Origin: Glandiceps talaboti
Taxonomy: Eukaryota > Hemichordata > Enteropneusta > Spengelidae
DNA: 64,000 nt
Direction: 5' to 3'
Assembly (NCBI RefSeq): GCF_964340395.1
Contig: NC_135569.1
Span: 4,324,040 to 4,388,039, forward strand
In this document: positions 47,701-58,537 of the stretch, in pieces
How positions within the stretch are numbered: position 1 is the first letter of the stretch
Layout of the letters: every line of letters starts with the position of its first letter
The notes under the pieces: generated by a model
Database searches by the model: none
The model's input: the letters and a program-made list of their open reading frames with translations, nothing else
What the model was told of the DNA's origin: nothing
Program-made: the position numbers and the translations under genes

Positions 47701-48895
47701 CCTCTTACTGTACAGCACTACTTATATATGAAATAGACTACTAATTAACATGCGTACAATGTCTAATTATTTGCATTTTGACAATTGTCAATGAATATAG
47801 TGCTCTGATCAAAACAAACTACCGTCCAACAAAAAACAGAAATTGTGTCTACATACAGCGCATTTAATTTTCAAACTATTTCAAGCAATAAAGAGTTGAT
47901 AGTAGCCTCGTGAAATATAAGCCTGTATTCTATGAGTGATTAGTTCAACTGAAAGCAATCCAAGTATCTGTCACGTTTCGCTCGTCGCTGTGCATGCCCG
48001 TTGTTGTAAAAAATATATATCAAACTTTCACTGGAAACATTTGAATCCTTCTCAATTAGCTGCAAATTCTGCTCTTATCGTTAATCGTACTGTGTACACT
48101 CGCTTGATGCCCATATGTAAACAGTCGAGAATCATAATACTTAAAAAAAAATTGCCAAAACATGTGTGGGATACTCATATGTTTTGAACTGTAGGCTACA
48201 ACTGGCGAAAAAAACAAGGTGCGTTTTGCTCGAATGAAGAGAGCTATGATAAGCCTCTGATGTAGGCTGATGCATCACTTTTTTCATATATATCTGTGGT
48301 AGCTAGCATGTTATACAATAATTAAACTTTCGGTTAATAAAGTGACAACAGTGACAGTTGTTATTATGATAATATATATTGTTCTAATCAGTAAACAGGG
48401 TTATGGGATCAGGGGATCCCGTGGTGTTTATCCACCTTCCTTACTTCTGGTTGCCTCGAGCAATTCAAGCAAACGCATCGGTGTTCTTTCGCGAGTTGTA
48501 TCTATCATACATGCTTCTGTGAGTATAATAAAAGCAAGGAAATCAAAAATGAAGACAAGAAATTATGAAAAATACAGTCCCAGTTATAACTTATACCGGA
48601 GTTTTCAAAATATAAGTTGTCCATATAAACGACATAAAGTGTTTGGATATATAGGGATAAAGACCATGCATTATATGCATACATATAATTGTCAGCATAA
48701 TATTTGCAGGATTCCTTATAGTGTAGTTGACTCTACAGGTAAAATATGATCTAACAAGACTGCATTCTTTTGAAGTCTTCATTCATAAATCTCAAATAAA
48801 CCGGTCAACTTAGTGGATACTAAAGAGTTATTATCTTTACCTTGAACCAGAAGGCCGACAGTGAAGACGACGGCGAAGGTGATAAACTTCATCAT
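42400..48895 (-). CDS. Secreted protein with a bacterial-type periplasmic binding protein fold (PBP2 / SBP family 3)
   Basis: Predicted extracellular small-molecule binding protein. Nine exons agree in phase: 48841-48895, 47202-47344, 46422-46624, 46044-46090, 45511-45603, 44727-44900, 43751-43887, 42689-42938 and 42400-42431, about 377 residues. A signal peptide (MMKFITFAVVFTVGLLVQG) and a Pro/Met-rich segment come first. The PBP2 fold runs from about 115 to 363: SKIYTFQVD, GFTIDLINLVCEEAGRHCEI, YDACSLTFGTSELDKV, FFVKEGNPDKF, DLTGKTIGFPVGWAS, DISEGVQNIENGKIDALFAL, then ADGVHLITRKDSDLLEW and KSGKYAHLC. These match, in order, bacterial amino-acid-binding proteins of ABC transporters. No membrane helices interrupt the fold, so it is not an ionotropic glutamate receptor. 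The usual TPER is TSEL, so the carboxylate-binding Arg is missing. About nine cysteines suggest disulfides. The ligand is unknown. Confidence 0.85.
42463..42567. repeat. (GA)n array in the last PBP2 intron
   Basis: Nearly pure GA repeat of about 105 bp, 32 bp upstream (transcript sense) of the proposed last exon. Confidence 0.97.
42689..42938 (-). CDS. PBP2 gene exon 8: IDALFALERP to KSGKYAHLC
   Basis: Acceptor TATGTAG/ATAGATG, donor GAGCATG/GTTAGT. It carries the second lobe and the C-terminal helix (DLLEWFNQGIKDVKKSGKY), as in SBP proteins ending near GTYAKIY. Confidence 0.87.
43270..43510. repeat. Short inverted repeats with GGTTA(C/T)CCAG ends
   Basis: TCGGTTACCCAG (about 43273) pairs with CTAGGTAACCGA (about 43319), and GTGTAGGTTATCCAGAC (about 43409) pairs with GTCTGGGTAACCGACAC (about 43497). 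A further related end, CAGTTATCCAGCCTCGCCGC, occurs at about 45772. All lie in PBP2 introns. Confidence 0.6.
43508..43695. repeat. Pentanucleotide array in ordered variant blocks
   Basis: Successive blocks of ACACT, GCACT, GCACC, ACACC and again ACACT. It begins exactly at the end of the inverted repeat at 43497-43513. Confidence 0.96.
43751..43887 (-). CDS. PBP2 gene exon 7: GWASTHNCL and NIENGK
   Basis: Acceptor TTGCAATATAG/GTTTCC, donor GGCAAG/GTAATA. I looked for it because exons 6 and 8 alone lacked the hinge and second-lobe segment. It reads FPVGWASTHNCLLHNHV, then DISEGVQNIENGK, in phase with both neighbours. Confidence 0.8.
43888..44622. other. PBP2 intron sequence
   Basis: Intron 6 without other recognised features. 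Confidence 0.4.
44623..44721. repeat. (CAGA)n array abutting a splice donor
   Basis: About 24 CAGA units. On the coding strand the intron starts GTATGTG and then TCTG repeats. Confidence 0.97.
44727..44900 (-). CDS. PBP2 gene exon 6: YDACSLTFGTSEL and FFVKEGN
   Basis: Acceptor ATTTGCAG/GACTTC, donor CAATAG/GTATGT. It aligns with the YDAxxxxxxxTPER and DPYY part of SBP proteins; TSEL replaces TPER. The donor directly abuts the TCTG array in the intron. Confidence 0.85.
45511..45603 (-). CDS. PBP2 gene exon 5: VCEEAGRHCEIVGG
   Basis: Acceptor CTGTTTTAAG/TATGTG, donor ACGTG/GTAAGT, phase 1 both ends. It continues the first helix (VCEEAGRHCEIV) and holds NNCVTGHYGLAMGRG. Confidence 0.83.
46044..46090 (-). 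CDS. PBP2 gene exon 4: GFTIDLINL
   Basis: A 47-nt exon, TTTTTTATAG/TGACC to CCTAG/GTAAGA. It encodes DHGDMKGFTIDLINL, equivalent to the G-F-D-V-D-L signature of SBP family 3. Too short to appear as an open frame by itself. Confidence 0.82.
46422..46624 (-). CDS. PBP2 gene exon 3: linker and first strand of the fold
   Basis: Acceptor ATTTACAG/CAAGGC (phase 0), donor CATACAT/GTAAGT (phase 2). It ends with DSKIYTFQVDPNVNNILSY, the place of strand 1 in SBP proteins. Confidence 0.8.
47202..47344 (-). CDS. PBP2 gene exon 2: Pro/His/Met-rich segment
   Basis: Acceptor GATCAACAG/GTCGATG and donor CTCGGG/GTGAGA. The frame that continues from exon 1 reads CAEAQNPGPGHHPSGVHPP and then a Met/Arg/Leu-rich run. 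It has no match to the PBP2 fold, so it is an added N-terminal part. Confidence 0.75.
48841..48895 (-). CDS. PBP2 gene exon 1: signal peptide
   Basis: AAATGATGAAG start; 18 codons of typical signal peptide; donor TTCAAG/GTAAAG, phase 1. A second Met follows directly. Confidence 0.85.
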
Positions 48896-48959
48896 TTCTT
48901 TGGACAGCAACGATGCGATACTTTAGCGACGTTTAAACCCAGAGAGAGATGAAACGCTA

Positions 48960-48975
48960 CTCTGCGCATGCGTGT
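48960..48975. promoter_or_regulatory. NRF-1-like site upstream of the PBP2 gene
   Basis: TGCGCATGCG at 48963-48972 lies about 70 bp upstream of the start codon and matches the palindromic NRF-1 consensus. Confidence 0.35.
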
Positions 48976-49969
48976 CTTCGCAATAGCGGAAATTCGGAGG
49001 TCAAGGACAAATAGATTTCGGTTTTGATACAAATGGTCTCAAAGTTCGAATAAAGTTTTGTGTACTTACAAACGAAACGATTGTCTCCCGACCTGATTGA
49101 CACAGGTAGGTCAAGCGGGCTGAAGTCAAATAATGCAGGTATTTCTTTTCCATGCATGTTACATGTACTAGGTGACCTCTTTAACATGATGGTCATCGAT
49201 CGGTTAAAAAACTAAACGACAAAAATAGCATCTATGGCTGAAGTGTGTTGACATGATGGTGAAGCTTTCTCTTCAGAATACTACTTATAACGGTCTTTTT
49301 CCATTTGTTAATTTTTTTATTTCATCTCAAGGATTATTATTATTGTTGTTATGTTATTATTTTAACGTCACAAAAGAAACCAGTTAACCTGGAAAAAAAA
49401 TACCAGATCGTCGCCCATAGCTATCTAGTGTTTATGCAGTATCGATAGCATTCACACCTGGTTTAGCTAGAGACCATGTTGGCTACAGACTACCAGCGGT
49501 TCTACAGTGCGTCCTCTAGTGGTCGTTCACAAAATTGTCTGCACATTATCTCACGAATGACGTAAACAGACTAAATGTATAGAGATTGATCGGAATATAC
49601 CGCAAGCGCCGTAAACAGGTTAGTACATAGAGGAAGAAGTAATCTGATAGTGTTTCGGTCCTTGACAATCAGGTTATTACAGACGTCTTAAGCCTATGGT
49701 TCATCATCTATCATGCATTGGAATAATTAAAACAACGGTACTATATATTACATTATCGCCTATCGCTAATGATATTGCCTATCAATGAGATCCTATATTT
49801 TCTGCACCACTGTGTTAACCGATACTACAGCTGTTACAATTATATCAACGTGTTGCATTAAGCCAATCACAATAAGGGAAACATTTGGTAGATTAATCAA
49901 TCAAACTTTACCATTTCTTTTTTTCCTTATATTAACCCCACCACGGGCGAGTGGGTTATTCCCACCGAT

Positions 49970-49970
<1 letters not shown>
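48976..49970. other. Upstream flank of the PBP2 gene
   Basis: Unique sequence; no exon supported. Confidence 0.4.
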
Positions 49971-50166
<196 letters not shown>

Positions 50167-50815
50167 TCACACACAGATACTGTCACACACATACATCACA
50201 TCGCTTCAGCACCACGCCCTCATCGGAGAAATAAATTTGCTGTAAACTACACAAAAATGAGATACCTTGAGTCCTAATCCATCCCTATCATTTCAATAGA
50301 ATGTGCCAAAGCTATGACGATACATACAGGCATGTAACATAAACACTTGGTTCTCTGTATTTCACTGAATCCTGGTTGGCATCACATGATAAGGTACATC
50401 ACTATTGATAACATAACGGTTTTATCTTGTTAACTAAACCCTATACGTCAAGGTTAATGATATACATATCCACTCTGCAGCTCTACCCACATTCCTGTTG
50501 TATCTATGGCATTCACTGCAAATGCCAAATGCTACTTTTATTTACTGATAATTTAAGTGGTGACTGTATGCGGTGAATGTACGGAGCAATATGCTAGCCA
50601 GCTACATCAGTAAATGGACCTTCAAAACGGACTGAGCATGTGGAGTGTGTAGATCTCACCACCGCCGCCGCCATGGTTAACAGATGTGGATGACCATAGT
50701 TAGTTATTAAAAACTGTACCGGTCACACCTTTATCACTTGGAGGCCATGGTGTTTATATTGTGATTGCTTTGTGTGTGCGTCTAGCAAAGGACTACAGGG
50801 AACGTAGCGCTGGTA
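50167..50815. other. Possible promoter region around a GCC-rich ATG
   Basis: CCGCCGCCGCCATGG at 50663-50677 is a strong start context on the plus strand but opens only MVNRCG and a stop. On the minus strand the same place reads MAAAV followed by a GTGAGA donor. Either could be a 5' exon; neither is established. Confidence 0.25.
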
Positions 50816-51770
50816 ATGTCCGTCGTACACTTGTCCCTTCTACTAACGGTAAGTGATGCAGTTTATTCTTTATATACCAGATATCTATGCGTAACAATAC
50901 TGAATATAGACCTGTAGATGGCAGATATTCTCAGACTGTTGCTCTTACGTGTATACATTGCTGTATATACCACCAGCATAACACAGATAGCTCGTGTATT
51001 GTAAGCATATACAGTCGATTCCATAGACCAATTGTCTCACTCTAAAAAAAAGCGTATGTCGTCATAAAAAAAATCGCTAAAACAGATAATTACGAACGTG
51101 GTATTATACGGCTGACCTCGCCCGAGACTGGACTTTAAATTTGGATTAAAGTCAACTCTACAAGTCTGATCGCATACACTGTATCTGAAAGTGGCGAGTA
51201 GCAATCAAAAACGACATAGTGTTCCATCATCCATAAAAACGGGAACTGATCGACACAAATCGAATAGCGAACGTAAAATCAACCGAAATTGCAGCAAGGT
51301 TGTCGAGTTTATGGCGGAGACGTACTATAAATACTTGCCAATTAGGCAGACATAGTGTATTTTATACATTGATTACGTATACATTGCTGAAGTAATACCT
51401 TAGACGAATACAACTATTGACTTTTTTATAGTTAACCTCAATTCATGTAATGTTGACAATCCTTGTCAATTCAATTGGCTATTCATACGCATGCCACCAT
51501 ATTTCCTAAAAATAATTCGTTCAATGATATGACGCCTGCATTTTTATGAACATCTCACCAGTCCTTTGTTTGCTAATACACCTCACGTTTCAGTTGCGTG
51601 AAGGTCAAAGGTTACCACACGATGAAAGAAGTTTACATTGGATATTCCTGTCAGATATAACAAACTCGTTAGGAGTCGCGACCCCGAGAGATTCTATTTA
51701 TCCACTACATCCACCAAAACATGTCAAAATATATAGTTACACAAGTTTACGTAGTAGGGCGGCTCATTGA
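50816..51770 (+). CDS. Possible small secreted peptide gene, two exons
   Basis: Exon 1, 50816-50848, reads MSVVHLSLLLT to donor ACG/GTAAGT. Exon 2, 51594-51770, follows a good acceptor (CACCTCACGTTTCAG), is in phase and reads LREGQRLPHDERSLHWIFL, then SDITNSLGVATPRD and a tail to TGA, 69 residues in all. Alternatively the frame starts at 51546 within the same locus (MNISPVLCLLIHLTFQ, also signal-peptide-like) and needs no splicing. I do not recognise the product. No clear polyadenylation signal was found. Confidence 0.3.
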
Positions 51771-52120
51771 CCCTTCGGCCTTACAAAGCGTGTCAGAATT
51801 CAACACGGCGCACATTAATATTGTTCAGTAGATTGTATTCTGGCCTAAAAATAGCAGACTGTTTATTACCCTATGGTGTACTTATTGTTTCAGGTTTAAA
51901 TTTTGCATTCCTTCTATTTTATGATCCCCATGTGTATCGTTACCATTTTAGTACAGGGTTAATTCAGAGCAACGTATTTCAGTACTTTCCATGCCAAAAA
52001 TAATTTTTCGGATATTTTTTTGTGTTAGTGGTCGTGCAAAATATAAATATTTGTACTTAATTGATGTCAAAATATTTATGTAAAAGGAATCAAATTGACG
52101 ATATATTCATAGATGTGTTA
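51771..52120. other. Unassigned stretch
   Basis: AT-rich, nothing recognised. Confidence 0.4.
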
Positions 52121-52124
52121 TGAT

Positions 52125-52160
52125 AATGTGTGTCTGTGTCAATATATGTGTGTGTCAGTA

Positions 52161-52208
<48 letters not shown>

Positions 52209-52351
52209 CGTATGTGTATGTACGTGCACATGTGCATTCTCCATATGTGTATCATATAGGAAAATGTCATATAAACCATTGGATATATGTATGGCTTGTA
52301 TACGGTGCTACAATTCGCATGTGGATTTTTGCCCCCCCCCCCCCCCCCCCC
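52125..52351. repeat. (TG)n, (CG)n and poly-C tracts
   Basis: (TG)n at about 52163-52200, CGCGCGCGCG, then a C20 run at 52332-52351. Confidence 0.93.
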
Positions 52352-52635
52352 ACTGCATTCGAATTCATTTGAACGCGGGTAACACTGACCGAATGCCTAT
52401 ACGTACGTCTAACACTAATCTATCATCGTTTGGAAAATGCCATATTACATGTTACTTTTGTCGTGTTACATGCTGATTGTAGACAGCCTGGATTTGTCAG
52501 TGTCGCCTATTCTACATTCAACATAAATTAAATAATCCAGACATTTGGAGCCTTGCTTCATGTTTTAACAATTGATATATTAGTTTACTTTTACTGCTTT
52601 GTTGAACACGACTTATGTTACTCAAACAAAATGCA

Positions 52636-53432
52636 CATAGTTTACACTAGTCCACTATCACAGAGTTTACACTAGTCCACTATCACAGGGTTTACACTAG
52701 TCCACTATCATAGGGTTTACACTAGTCCACTATCACAGAGTTTACACTAGTCCACTATCACAGGGTTTACACTAGTCCACTATCACAGGGTTTACACTAG
52801 TCCACTATCACAGAGTTTACACTAGTCCACTCTCACAGAGTTTACACTAGTCCACTATCACAGGGTTTACACTAGTCCACTATCATAGGGTTTACACTAG
52901 TCCACTATCACAGAGTTTACACTAGTCCACTATCACAGAGTTTACACTAGTCCACTATCACAGAGTTTACACTAGTCCACTATCACAGGGTTTACACTAG
53001 TCCACTACCACAGAGTTTACACTAGTCCACTATCACAGAGTTTACACTAGTCCACTATCACAGGGTTTACACTAGTCCACTATCACAGGGTTTACACTAG
53101 TCCACTATCACAGGGTTTACACTAGTCCACTATCACAGAGTTTACACTAGTCCACTATCACAGAGTTTACACTAGTCCACTATCACAGAGTTTACACTAG
53201 TCCACTATCACAGAGTTTACACTAGTCCACTATCACAGAGTTTACACTAGTCCACTATCACAGAGTTTACACTAGTCCACTATCACAGAGTTTACACTAG
53301 TCCACTATCACAGGGTTTACACTAGTCCACTATCACAGAGTTTACACTAGTCCACTATCACAGGGTTTACACTAGTCCACTATCACAGCGTTTACACTAG
53401 TCCACTATCACAGGGTTTACACCAGTCCACTG
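52636..53432. repeat. 25-bp minisatellite (TTTACACTAGTCCACTATCA...)
   Basis: About 32 tandem units of TTTACACTAGTCCACTATCA plus CAG(A/G)G. Units differ at few positions, mostly G or A in the last block, so the array is young. Confidence 0.97.
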
Positions 53433-53469
53433 GTAGCTATTTTGTATTTTTGTACAGATGGCTGTTTTC

Positions 53470-53680
53470 ATGTAGTGGATCAATATATTAGTGGATTAAT
53501 ATATCACATCATTTTCTATAGGGATTAATATAACGGTTGTGTTTTTGCGCATCTTGGTTTAATGTATCGGGGGATTAATATATCGGTTGTGTACTCACGT
53601 AGCGGATTAATATATCGGTTGTGTACTCACGTAGCGGATTAATACATCGGTTGTGTTTTCAAGTCGTAGATAACGTAGTC
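53470..53680. repeat. Degenerate ~31-bp tandem repeat
   Basis: About five units containing GGATTAATATATCGGTTGTG, two of them nearly identical (about 53560-53645). Confidence 0.8.
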
Positions 53681-54910
53681 GGTTGTGTGTGAAGGCGAAA
53701 CCATTTCCTACGAGTCGAGCTGGTTCGTTACAAAGTTTGGAAATGTTCCATCCAGTACTGAAGATATCTGCGTCGATCGAATGTCGTTGCGAGCCTTTCT
53801 AGAAATTAAAAGTAAACAAAAGTGTGTGTTAAATTAATTATTTAAGGTTAACGGGGACCAATTACATCTGTTGTCCTAATATAAACTGATTAGTTTCATT
53901 TCAATTTACTTGATGATTAGTTTAAGATATAAAAATGAATAAAGGTAATAATTGTCAAAATTGCTGTGCGATCATATTAGAAAGGAAAATAAACACAGGA
54001 TGCTATATGTCATATATATAGGATATATTTATACACAGAATTTTGGGTTTTTTATATAGTGCATTCCTACTCTGTGCTCAAAGCGCTTTACATTTATTAC
54101 CCCTGGCACGGATCTATAGTGGCACAACGGAATGATATTAATTTTTAAAAGATAACACTTAATAAATAAGTTATATTTTTATTATTGAATGACAGCAAAA
54201 CAGACAAACGTTCTTTATAATTCCAGTGAGACACGAGTCGCGATATTTAAAAACACTGGATATTACAACAACAAAACATCCCACACGTTTATACAGCCTC
54301 TTCCAAATTGAATAAAAAGAGTTCCCAAATTCGGAGTGTTAATTTTTAAAGTCTAACTAACTTACTAATCGTTTTACTCGATTAGGGTGTAAAGGCGTAA
54401 AGACATTATTGTAATTGAGATGCAGGTAGCCACACTAGAGGTAGCACCATTGGTGATTACGGAAACATCTCACACACTATATAGTCTGACCCTACTTCCC
54501 TTGAGGAACAGGTCAGACAAAATATAATTTCTAGTGTTATTGATAGGTTTCGTCATCTATCAGAAGGAAGTACCTAATATTGTGATGAGTAGGATAAATT
54601 CTTACTGTCGACCTTCCCGCCTAGACTAAGAATATTTGACATAATTACTTGAAATGAATCTGGGATAAAATCTAGAATTGGGTCAAAAGATCGACATCAG
54701 CGATGACAAAGTCGGCTGGCGTACACGTGTGGTACTACGGTTGATATAAAACGGCTCCGGGCAGATTACCAACAGTATTCATCAGATCTCATAAAATTGC
54801 ATCAGCCAAACCTTCGAGGACAATACCATGTCGGAGTATCTAGCTTTCGATGACTTATGATTTAGAGACATACCCTGCATTCCGACTTATTTGCTGAGTT
54901 TGCTGAAAAG
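53681..54910. other. Unassigned stretch with a dispersed-repeat fragment
   Basis: At about 54049-54096 TTTATATAGTGCATTC is followed by GCTCAAAGCGCTTTACA, a motif pair I associate with dispersed repeats in many animal genomes. The rest is unassigned. Confidence 0.4.
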
Positions 54911-54917
54911 GACTTCT

Positions 54918-55047
54918 AACACCACAAACAGCAACAGTTACACCACAAACAGCAACACTAACACCACAAACAGCAACAGTTACACCACAAACAGCAACAC
55001 TAACACCACAAACAGCAACACTAACACTACAAACAGCAACAGTTACT
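54918..55047. repeat. 21-bp tandem repeat (ACCACAAACAGCAACAGTTAC)
   Basis: About six units alternating between AGTTAC and ACTAAC endings. Confidence 0.88.
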
Positions 55048-55710
55048 AATTTAATAACAACATTTGCGTTTACATGAAAATTTTTCTTTTTAAAAAATGA
55101 ATGTATCTATAAAATTTAGTCTAAATTTTCATGTGGGATATGCAATTGTAAATTAAACGTAACAGAACATGTACATCACATTTGACAAAGCAATACCCGG
55201 AGGGGCTTGAATTGAAAATCAAATGTTCGTGCTGCCCAAAGGGACCTATTGATTCGGCGCCAGCGTCTGAAATGTGGTGTGCTTTTTGCATTTTGTTTTG
55301 TGCGCAAATGGGTTGCTGGAAAAGGGTTCATATCGAAGATTTTAAAAAAAGCTTACTGTGTAAGAAGGGGTAGGGAATTTGCTATTGTTCATGTCAGAAA
55401 AGGGGTAGAGACTTTCCCGTGATAGTGTTACGTTCCCACCATAATTTTATATTAAAAAAACAGCTATAGCTACAGGTTGAAATATCAATCTTATCTATCT
55501 ACTATCAATTATCCATTGAAGACGTATTACCTACAGATGGATGAATGTATACAGACAGAGATTGAAATATTGAGTTTCATTCAGTAATTTTGCCAATTGC
55601 GCGTCCAATATCCGTTTTCAAATGTCACTGCAGAACGATATAATACAGACCGGCATATCTGAGCGTTTGCGAAGAAACAGAACTCGAGTCGACAAACTCT
55701 GTGTCAGTAC
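55048..55710. other. Unassigned stretch
   Basis: A 63-codon frame at 55182-55373 with many Cys has no support. Confidence 0.35.
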
Positions 55711-55721
55711 TGTGGACAACT

Positions 55722-56182
55722 AATATACAAGGTGCTGTATGCCGTCAGTCCACAACTAGTATACAAGGTGCTGCATGCCGTCAGTGCACAACTAGTATAC
55801 AAGGTGCTACATGCCGTCAGTGCACAACTAGTATACAAGGTGCTGTATGCCGTCAGTCCACAACTAGTATACAATGTGCTGTATGCCGTCAGTCCACAAC
55901 TAGTATACAAGGTGCTGCATGCCGTCAGTCCACAACTAGTATACAATGTGCTGTATGCCGTCAGTCCACAACTAGTATACAATGTGCTGCATGCCGTCAG
56001 TGCACAACTAGTATACAAGGTGCTGTATGCCGTCAGTCCACAACTAGTATACAAGGTGCTGTATGCCGTCAGTGCACAACTTGTATACACGGTGCTGCAT
56101 GCCGTCAATGCACAACTAGTATACAAGGTGCTGTATGCCGTCAGGCCACAACTAGTATACAAGGTGCTATATGCCGTCAGTG
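55722..56182. repeat. 36-bp minisatellite open in several frames
   Basis: About 13 units of ACAACTAGTATACAAGGTGC plus TGTATGCCGTCAGTCC. As 36 is divisible by 3 and stops are absent, frames of 163-168 codons appear on both strands (12-residue repeats such as TTSIQGAVCRQS). Confidence 0.93.
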
Positions 56183-56544
56183 CTTTTATGAACATCTATA
56201 ACCTGTCAAGTAATGAGGATGTCATGATTGGACAATAAATGTGAGACATTATACGATGGACACAACGAAATAATTGAAAAACTCTTCACGTTTTTTCACC
56301 ACGAACGTGTCGTGATTTGGCGACAAACGTCTAGCCAGGCAATGTCTCCAGTCGTAACAACTCATGTACCAAATCGTGATAAATACACATTTGACAAGTT
56401 CGTGCAGTATTAAAACACAATCACATAGGACTGAAATTAATCTATATATATTGCCAAGGAATACAATTAATATCGACGATAAAGCACACTGTATCTGTGT
56501 GGGTGATACTTTCATGCATGGTCTAAGAGTATGTACGTATAGTG

Positions 56545-56709
56545 CAGTGTGTGTGTGTGTGTGTGTGTTTGTTTGTATGTATGTATGTATGTATGTATGT
56601 ATGTATGTATGTATGTATGTATGTATGTATGTATGTATGTACGTACGTACGTACGTATGTATGTGTGCTTGTGTGCGTGTGCGTGTGTGTATGTGTGTGT
56701 GTGTGTGTT

Positions 56710-56748
<39 letters not shown>
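56545..56748. repeat. (TG)n-(TATG)n-(TACG)-(TG)n array
   Basis: TG lead, TATG to about 56640, a GTACGTACGTACGTAC centre, then TG-rich sequence to 56748. Confidence 0.97.
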
Positions 56749-56749
<1 letters not shown>

Positions 56750-57350
56750 AACAATACCGATACTGCATAGAGAATATCACTGTGTGTTATATCAATACAT
56801 GCCTTCTTCGTATCACGATTCTAGTTGTCAATGTATATAGATACTGCAAAACATACATCTATCCCAGCATTCCACAGGGAACAGTTTCGCCACTATTTGT
56901 CATCGATTTTAACTTTTTCGCGATTTCAATATTTTATCCCGTTTGGGATTTGCATAGTTCTGATATTTATCGCCGAAACTGACGGCGGCATGAGTATAGG
57001 TCAAATCGGTATTGGGTATTAGATGTGTTTCCAGGGATTTTTTACTGGAATTGAGGTCGTGGTTCAGGTGTGCTGTTATTGTAAAGTCCCCCACGTATAC
57101 ATAAAATTGGCTTAGCATATCAAGTGAAAAAACAATGTCGTGTTAAATATCAAACACAGACTTTTTTACTCATTTCACGTGTCTTCTTTTTAAATGAGTA
57201 TTTTTATTGAGTGTATTGCAAATCATCAAAATTTATGGCAGAGTCAAGCTATTTTTTCCGTTACACGTTACTGTATGTAGGCCGAGAGCTTTTCTTGCAG
57301 AGATAAGACGAATTACATATCTTCTTTGTCATTATTATCATTATATTTCT
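56749..57350. other. Unassigned stretch
   Basis: Nothing recognised. Confidence 0.35.
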
Positions 57351-57352
57351 GA

Positions 57353-57532
57353 CATACATACATGCATGCACGCTTGCACGCACGCGCACACGCACACATA
57401 CATACATACATACATACATACATACATACATACATACATACATACATACATACATACATACATACACACACAAACTACTAACAAAGAAAACAAAGACAGA
57501 CACATACAGAAAGACAGACGGAAGAAGAAGAA

Positions 57533-57622
<90 letters not shown>
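57353..57622. repeat. Compound array (CATA)n ... (CAGA)n
   Basis: CATG/CACG lead, (CATA)n at 57396-57466, about 65 bp of A-rich spacer, (CAGA)n at about 57532-57622. Confidence 0.97.
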
Positions 57623-57624
<2 letters not shown>

Positions 57625-57869
57625 TACTTGAATGCAGTGGCAAAATTGAAGGTGTAGAATGTTTTGTCTTCAGATGAGTTGTGATAACATGGATAACTAA
57701 ACTAGTCACAACTTATACATGTATAGCATACACAGTGACTATCTTGCAAACGATAAATTATCTACTGCTATGTGATACGTAATTAATCTGGTAGTAAGCA
57801 TACATGATTTCATCTCGTGGGGCACATCTCCGTAAAATTGAGAAGAATGTGCAGTGTAATTTTACACAG

Positions 57870-58044
57870 CAAAGTAATGCCACAAATTAATTCCAATTCC
57901 AGACGTAGTCATAGTTTGTCTATGGAGGATTGTGTTAATAGCATACATCTCAGCAGTTTGTCAGATGGAATTGACAAGCTAGTCTATCATGCCTTTGGCA
58001 TGCAAGTGGACATGAAGAGACCCAACCGTAGTGTGGGAGTCTGA
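57870..58044 (+). CDS. Possible terminal exon, unknown protein
   Basis: After an AATTTTACACAG acceptor-like site the frame reads KVMPQINSNSRRSHSLSMED, then DKLVYHAFGMQVDMKRP, to a TGA. The composition looks protein-like. No upstream partner exon was found. Confidence 0.22.
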
Positions 58045-58537
58045 AAGATGCCACGACAAGCAGGGATTTACTGAGTTTATATACTCGTGACAATCTACGC
58101 CTGCGTGAATCAATCAAACAGTATTTTTTTTAAATGTTCTGTTGTCTTTTTTCTTTGTGATTCTTTCCTTTGTCTTTTTTTTTATAACAAGGACTTCTTT
58201 TTAACAAGGATGTCTCATTAACTCATTAATAATTACCGTCGTACATAGACACGTCCACCTTTTATGTTTGTCGACGGCTGTCAGACCCTCTTGAAACAAA
58301 GTGCTGTATTTGTCTGTATGTCTGTGTGTATATGTCAATCAATGGAAGGAGATATAGTACATGTGTCTGTGTGTGTTGCACATAAATAGAACTACAGAAA
58401 CCAAACTTTCAACGGACTAAGACACAAACTAAAACTATTGTTGTTGATGTGGTAGATAACAAAAGTGGGTGAACGTGGATGATAGTGGCGCCTTCAAGTT
58501 ATTGTGCGAATATATAATCATGCTGTAATCAAAATAG

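Noticed and set aside
42400-48895. Reading the PBP2 gene as an ionotropic glutamate receptor
   Set aside because: The joined exons contain no pore or membrane helices between the two lobes, and the C-terminus ends soon after the last helix.
42400-48895. Bacterial contamination of the assembly
   Set aside because: Eight introns with consensus splice sites and consistent phases interrupt the frame, and the flanks are typical host repeats.
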